Below are positions 12,986 through 16,313 of a DNA stretch of 16,313 nt, piece by piece. Each line of letters opens with the position of its first letter. Positions within the stretch are counted from its first letter, which is position 1. Below the pieces are notes generated by a model, which saw only the letters and a list, made by a program, of their open reading frames with translations, searched no databases and was not told where the DNA came from. The DNA is taken from contig CAZUDB010000065.1 of assembly GCA_964619055.1 (NCBI GenBank), positions 1 through 16,313 of the forward strand, read 5' to 3'. Source of the DNA: CAYVUM01 sp964619055. GTDB lineage: Bacteria > Pseudomonadota > Alphaproteobacteria > Rhodospirillales > Defluviicoccaceae. The position numbers and the translations under genes are program-made.

Positions 12986-13879
12986 TTAACCTCGGAATGC
13001 GTCTTCGTTTCTCGGAGCTTTCTGCAACGGCAAATTCTCGCCGATCTCGAACGAGTCCTTGAGGTCGGGTTCGCGATCGAGCGGTGCTCGAACCTCGAGC
13101 AATTCCCGGAAGTAAAGCGGAAAGACAAACATCTCGAGGCTTACGGGATCGATATACCCGTCGCGCACAATACCCTCGGCGATCCGCCAGAACGCGCGAT
13201 AGAGCCTGTGTCCGCCGGCCGCGAGCCCACCTCGATCGCTCGGATCTTTGATCGATGACATCGTCTGGATGACAAGCCATCCACCAGATTTCACTTCGAC
13301 AGCGCGCCGGCGGAGGAAAAGCGTCCAATCCCGGTCCGCCTTCTCGCGGATCTCTTGGCGCGCCGCCCCGACCATGTCCGCGAAGAACCGCGTGCCAGGC
13401 GACGACAAACGGATGGCGCCGTCGAGCCAGTGCGCGGCCATGAACGACATGCCCAAGCTGATCGAGCCGGCGCTGGCGACCGGCTCGAAGAAACTGCCAA
13501 CGGCGGCCTCCGGGCGCAGCGGGCCGGGACGGTCCAAATAACCGTCCGGACCGTTGATATTGGCGAACAAATCGTTCCAGTCGTTGCCGATCTGATCGTT
13601 GTGCACCGTGACGACAGGAAGATCAGCGCGCAGACCGTGAACCACGTCAAGGACCGCGCGAAACGCCGCCATCGAATTGCGGCCCGGTCCGCAACCATAG
13701 TCAATGACGCGCAGCTCGGGTTCGCTCAAATCAAGCGCGTTGACCGCGCGCTTCAGCCGTTCAACCTGATTGAGCACCGTTTTGCGTTGGATGGCGGAAT
13801 AGCTGTCATAGAAGCCCTTGCCGCCCATGGCCTCGGTGGCACGGATTTGTTGTTTCGCAGCGGTCGATCGCTCGGTCAT
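12986..13879 (-). CDS. SABATH-like SAM-dependent carboxyl methyltransferase
   Basis: A 297-aa methyltransferase. The SAM loop VIDYGCGPGRNS lies at about 58-69. The rest aligns piece by piece with the SABATH/Methyltransf_7 layout: N-terminal GGKGFYDSYS (19-28), HNDQIGNDWNDLFANI (92-107, like the plant LNDLPGNDFNTLF box), GSFFEPV (126-132), SISLGMSFMAAHWL (137-150, the LHWL box), FLRRRAVEVKSGGWLVIQT, and FVFPLYFRELLEV near the end. SABATH enzymes methylate carboxyl or ring nitrogen groups of small metabolites such as salicylate or jasmonate; the substrate here is unknown. The stop codon abuts the tRNA CCA end exactly. No strong ribosome site precedes the ATG at 13879. The gene is isolated, with a GNAT remnant upstream. 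Its boundaries suggest acquisition at the tRNA. Confidence 0.8.
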   Translation of the reverse strand: MTERSTAAKQQIRATEAMGGKGFYDSYSAIQRKTVLNQVERLKRAVNALDLSEPELRVIDYGCGPGRNSMAAFRAVLDVVHGLRADLPVVTVHNDQIGNDWNDLFANINGPDGYLDRPGPLRPEAAVGSFFEPVASAGSISLGMSFMAAHWLDGAIRLSSPGTRFFADMVGAARQEIREKADRDWTLFLRRRAVEVKSGGWLVIQTMSSIKDPSDRGGLAAGGHRLYRAFWRIAEGIVRDGYIDPVSLEMFVFPLYFRELLEVRAPLDREPDLKDSFEIGENLPLQKAPRNEDAFRG

Positions 13880-13906
13880 CGCAAGCCGGGGTAGCAGGGA
13901 CTGGCT

Positions 13907-14107
13907 ATGAACCTCGTCAGTTTAGGCCTCCAACCCGCACGACAGTGTCATTCAGCCCGGCGCTCTGCAAGCGGGATCGTCGAACGGTCAACCGAACCCG
14001 CGGTCATCACGACCAACGAGAATCTCGCTGCATTGCGGTTTTATCAACGCGTAGGCTTTCAACCGCAGGCGCTGCGCAAGAGCGCGATAGTGGCCAGATG
14101 TCCGTAA
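13907..14107 (+). pseudogene. GNAT acetyltransferase remnant
   Basis: A 66-codon open frame whose second half contains ITTNENLAALRFYQRVGF (14006-14059) and then QALRKSAI, the typical C-terminal part of a GNAT acetyltransferase (TTNDNLRALRFYQRRGF type). The acetyl-CoA binding half is absent, the first 20 residues look unrelated, and the end stops about 30 residues early. This is therefore most likely a decayed fragment and not a working gene. Divergent from the SABATH-like gene. Confidence 0.65.
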
Positions 14108-14456
14108 TCACGCAAAGCATGACGACATCAAAAAAACGGACACGATTCAAATCGAGTTCGATGCGGCTGCGGTTCAATTGCGTACGTTCAACACGAGTAT
14201 TCATCGGCTGAAGCCCCATCACTTCGCTTATTCCATCATTCTATCAAGGGTAATTAGTGCTGGTATTGTTTAGAGGTGCGGCAGTAGCTGGATCGTGATT
14301 GCTGGCGGGCTCGGTGTGTGTGGTCGTGATCAGCCTACGGCCCTTATTGGCGGGTCATCAGCCTGGCGGGGTCGGGCACGTGACCGAGGAGAGTAGACCT
14401 ATGGTGCGCAGCCGGCGAGCCCAGTCCAGCAACACACCCAAACACCGAGGTGGCGC
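14108..14456. other. Intergenic stretch after the GNAT remnant
   Basis: I see no gene before the leader-like frame at 14401. The part from about 14110 to 14280 is A+T-richer than its surroundings, and the part from 14281 to 14400 is GC-richer. GATCAGCCT recurs in near form at about 14327 and 14356. No copy of the tRNA-Ser 3' end is visible, so no att site can be named here. It should contain the sulfotransferase promoter. Confidence 0.5.
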
Positions 14457-14460
14457 GTGA
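14401..14460 (+). CDS. Possible 19-aa leader peptide upstream of the sulfotransferase
   Basis: A short frame, MVRSRRAQSSNTPKHRGGA, starts at an ATG with GAGGAG nine bases upstream (14386-14391), a better ribosome site than that of the gene it precedes. Its TGA stop overlaps the GTG start of the sulfotransferase as GTGA. This arrangement is typical of translational coupling. It could be chance; no regulatory amino-acid run is visible. Confidence 0.35.
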   Translation: MVRSRRAQSSNTPKHRGGA

Positions 14461-15590
14461 GCGGTGATCGGGCAGGGCGTCCGAGCCGCCTTCTCACCCA
14501 TCCGCTGTGCGGTGCCGATGTCACGACACTGGCCCGCCTCCTCATCGAAAGCCGGGGCGTGGCCATCCAGAGCCTGCCGCAGGCGGTGATCGCCGTGCTG
14601 GTGACGGGCTTGCGCTGGCCGTCGACAACCGTTGAGGCGGCGATCACCAGACGCCGCTTGCGAACCTCCCGCGCCATGCCGCCACCTGTTTTCATCATCG
14701 GCCATTGGCGGAGTGGCACCACACACCTGCAGAATATCCTTGCCCACGGTGACTTCGGCTCCATCAGCCCGCTCGCCGTGGGTCTGCCCTGGGACCTGCT
14801 TGGCCTAGGCCGGCTGCTGCGGCCCTTGTTGGAACAGGCCCTGCCCCAAGATCGCTTCATTGATGCGATCCCGGTGACGCCAACGTCTCCCCAGGAGGAT
14901 GAACTGGCGCTCGCCAACATGACGGGGTTGTCCTACTACCACGCCATCTACTTTCCGGACCGGTTCGAGCACCGCTTCAATCGCGGTGTGTTTTTGGACG
15001 GATGCGACGCCCGCATCGTGGCGGACTGGCAGCGGGCCTTCACACACTTTCTTGGCAAGGTCTGGCTTCAACAGGGGCGCCGCCGACTCCTGATCAAAAA
15101 TCCCGTCTACACGGCGCGGATCGCCATGCTGCGGACGCTCTATCCCGGAGCAAAGTTCATTCACGTTCGCCGCAATCCGTTCGAAATTTTCGTATCGACA
15201 CGCCACTTCTACCGGACATTGTTTGAGCAGTTGGCACTACAGCCTTGGGACGGGGTCGATATCGACAGCGTCATCCTGCGCACCTACTCCCGCATGATGG
15301 CGGCTTATCTGACTGATTCGCGCGAATTGCCGCCCGGCACGCTCGCCGAGGTGTGTTACGAGGACCTGGAGCGCGACCCGCTGGGCACGGTTGAGGGGGT
15401 GTATCGCACCCTGGACTTGCCGGGCTTCGAGGCGGCACATGGCCGCTTCGAAGCCTATGTACGCACGATAAGAAGCTATCGCCGCAACCATTTTCACTAC
15501 CCCGATGACGTGCTCGCCAAGGTCGCGAACGCCTGGGCTCCGTTCCTAAGCCATTGGAATTACGCCGAGCCCCTGCCTGTGGGTGCATAA
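14457..15590 (+). CDS. Sulfotransferase family protein
   Basis: A 377-aa PAPS-dependent sulfotransferase of the Sulfotransfer_3 type. The 5'-phosphosulfate loop IIGHWRSGTTHLQNIL begins at about residue 80. The acceptor side includes PQEDELALANMTGLS and YFPDRF. RRLLIKNPVYTARI (209-222) and the 3'-phosphate motif FIHVRRNPFEIFVSTRHF (234-251) follow, then VCYEDLERDPLG and a C-terminal YRRNHFHY segment. No membrane helix or signal peptide is obvious, so it is cytoplasmic or membrane-associated. The acceptor is unknown; a carbohydrate or lipid substrate is plausible given the sugar genes nearby (inference). Start GTG at 14457 has GAGG six bases upstream and overlaps the stop of a possible leader peptide. 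It is convergent with the DUF502 gene 34 bases on. Confidence 0.9.
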   Translation: MSGDRAGRPSRLLTHPLCGADVTTLARLLIESRGVAIQSLPQAVIAVLVTGLRWPSTTVEAAITRRRLRTSRAMPPPVFIIGHWRSGTTHLQNILAHGDFGSISPLAVGLPWDLLGLGRLLRPLLEQALPQDRFIDAIPVTPTSPQEDELALANMTGLSYYHAIYFPDRFEHRFNRGVFLDGCDARIVADWQRAFTHFLGKVWLQQGRRRLLIKNPVYTARIAMLRTLYPGAKFIHVRRNPFEIFVSTRHFYRTLFEQLALQPWDGVDIDSVILRTYSRMMAAYLTDSRELPPGTLAEVCYEDLERDPLGTVEGVYRTLDLPGFEAAHGRFEAYVRTIRSYRRNHFHYPDDVLAKVANAWAPFLSHWNYAEPLPVGA

Positions 15591-15599
15591 CGATAAGGG

Positions 15600-15620
15600 G
15601 CGAGCGGACCAACGCTTCGC
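15600..15620. terminator. Hairpin between convergent genes
   Basis: GCGAGCG (15600-15606) pairs with CGCTTCGC (15613-15620) with one bulge and a 6-base loop, between the stops of the sulfotransferase and the DUF502 gene. No T-run follows, so termination is only suggested by position. Confidence 0.35.
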
Positions 15621-15624
15621 GCGC

Positions 15625-16278
15625 TCAAGCCCCGGACACGGCTTCGGACGGCTGCTTCCCAGTGTGGAGATGGTTGCGGGCGCCCCGACCGAGATTCTTC
15701 AGAATGCCGAGGACGGGCTTCATCGACGCGTCGATGGGCTCGATCCGATCGGGCGCCGTGATCGAGATCTTGCCGGACCATGGGTCCGGAGAGCCAGGCA
15801 GGAACAGGACAACTTGGCCATTGTCCAACCGTTCCATCTCGAAGGCGATTTCCTGGGCCCCGCCAAGATCGATCAAGACCGGCTTTAGATTCTTCAGCTG
15901 TTCCGCTTGGACCGCCGCTTGAACCTTGCTCTTGATCAAATCATAGGCGGGGAGATTGGATAAGACTCGACCCTCCAGGGAATCGACGGCGCCTCGGGCC
16001 ATGGCCGTCCTGGCCAACAGCCCCGCCGCAAAACACAGGATCAGCAGAATGATACCGGCCAACAGTCGGGCGACGGTCACGCCGTAATCGTCGCCAATGG
16101 GGAGCAGTTCCGCCAGCGGGTCGGCGATGTTTCGGGCCAAGTCCAACCCCTGACCGATCACGAAGACTGCAACGACGATCGGGATCAGAAACAGGACTCC
16201 ACCGACAACGGTGGTTTTCAAGAACGTCAACACGTGCGCCTCCCGGCCTGCCTTGAAATCGCGTGCCTTTTTCGGCAC
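15625..16278 (-). CDS. DUF502 family inner-membrane protein
   Basis: A 217-aa protein of the DUF502 family. A first membrane helix lies at about residues 19-43 (FLKTTVVGGVLFLIPIVVAV) and a second at about 67-91 (VARLLAGIILLILCFAAGLL). A soluble C-terminal domain follows, containing LPAYDLIKSKVQAAV, VLIDLGGAQEIAFEME, VVLFLPGSPDPWSGKI and a final amphipathic stretch. The family is widespread in bacteria and its function is not established. The start is a GTG at 16278; a stop codon lies in frame seven codons upstream, so the gene cannot extend further. The ribosome site is weak. No signal peptide other than the first membrane helix. Confidence 0.88.
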   Translation of the reverse strand: MPKKARDFKAGREAHVLTFLKTTVVGGVLFLIPIVVAVFVIGQGLDLARNIADPLAELLPIGDDYGVTVARLLAGIILLILCFAAGLLARTAMARGAVDSLEGRVLSNLPAYDLIKSKVQAAVQAEQLKNLKPVLIDLGGAQEIAFEMERLDNGQVVLFLPGSPDPWSGKISITAPDRIEPIDASMKPVLGILKNLGRGARNHLHTGKQPSEAVSGA

Positions 16279-16313
16279 TTGCGCAGCTTCACGATCATAT
16301 CAGAGATGCCGAA

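Noticed and set aside
14007..14222. A 71-codon minus-strand frame in the A+T-richer stretch
   Set aside because: It has no ribosome site and no known motif, and it overlaps the recognisable GNAT fragment on the other strand.
14108..14456. A right-hand attachment site matching the tRNA-Ser 3' end
   Set aside because: I looked for GGGTTCGAATCCCTC and close variants after the GNAT remnant and found none.
1..16313. CRISPR array or insertion sequence
   Set aside because: I saw no regularly spaced repeats, no transposase and no terminal inverted repeat pair.

Overview
The window looks like a piece of a GC-rich alphaproteobacterial chromosome, probably Rhodospirillales-like; the order is an inference. 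Three things point there: a DUF2125 protein (a family I know essentially from Alphaproteobacteria), a perfect ParB-type parS palindrome flanked by GANTC sites (the CcrM methylation motif of this class), and general gene content (AlgH/YqgE, DUF502, AlaX, ChaC, fasciclin). Most coding DNA is GC-rich. A+T-rich exceptions are the stretch around parS (about 355-640) and part of the non-coding stretch after the tRNA-linked genes (about 14110-14280).

Layout. Positions 1-640 hold a doubtful small membrane ORF and the parS region. From 646 to 1740 come a PEP-CTERM-type exported protein and a GlcG/HbpS-family protein. On the minus strand, 3636-2102 is a translationally coupled pair: an EamA-type transporter and a ChaC-type gamma-glutamylcyclotransferase. 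Divergent from it, 3766-5491 encodes a DUF2125 envelope protein and an AlgH/YqgE protein with an added signal peptide. A strong hairpin (5514-5540) separates these from a minus-strand run: an AlaX-type tRNA editing protein, a lipoprotein with two SHOCT-like repeats and a SPOR domain, and a secreted fasciclin protein.

The most distinctive block is 8281-11967 on the plus strand. It encodes a HAD sugar phosphatase fused to what looks like a decayed CMP-nonulosonate synthetase, a WbpD/WlbB-like N-acetyltransferase, a WbpE/WlbC-like PLP aminotransferase, and an exported helical-repeat protein. The genes are tightly packed and form a likely operon for an unusual N-acylated amino sugar used in surface polysaccharide. 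With the PEP-CTERM protein and the downstream sulfotransferase, this suggests a cell that invests in decorated exopolysaccharide.

A cytidylate-kinase-like gene (minus) and a tRNA-Ser(GGA) follow. Immediately against the tRNA 3' end lies a minus-strand gene resembling the SABATH carboxyl-methyltransferases best known from plants, then a GNAT acetyltransferase remnant and a non-coding A+T-rich stretch. This has the look of a tRNA-associated insertion hotspot, although no second att copy is visible. The window ends with a sulfotransferase (preceded by a possible leader peptide) convergent with a DUF502 membrane protein.
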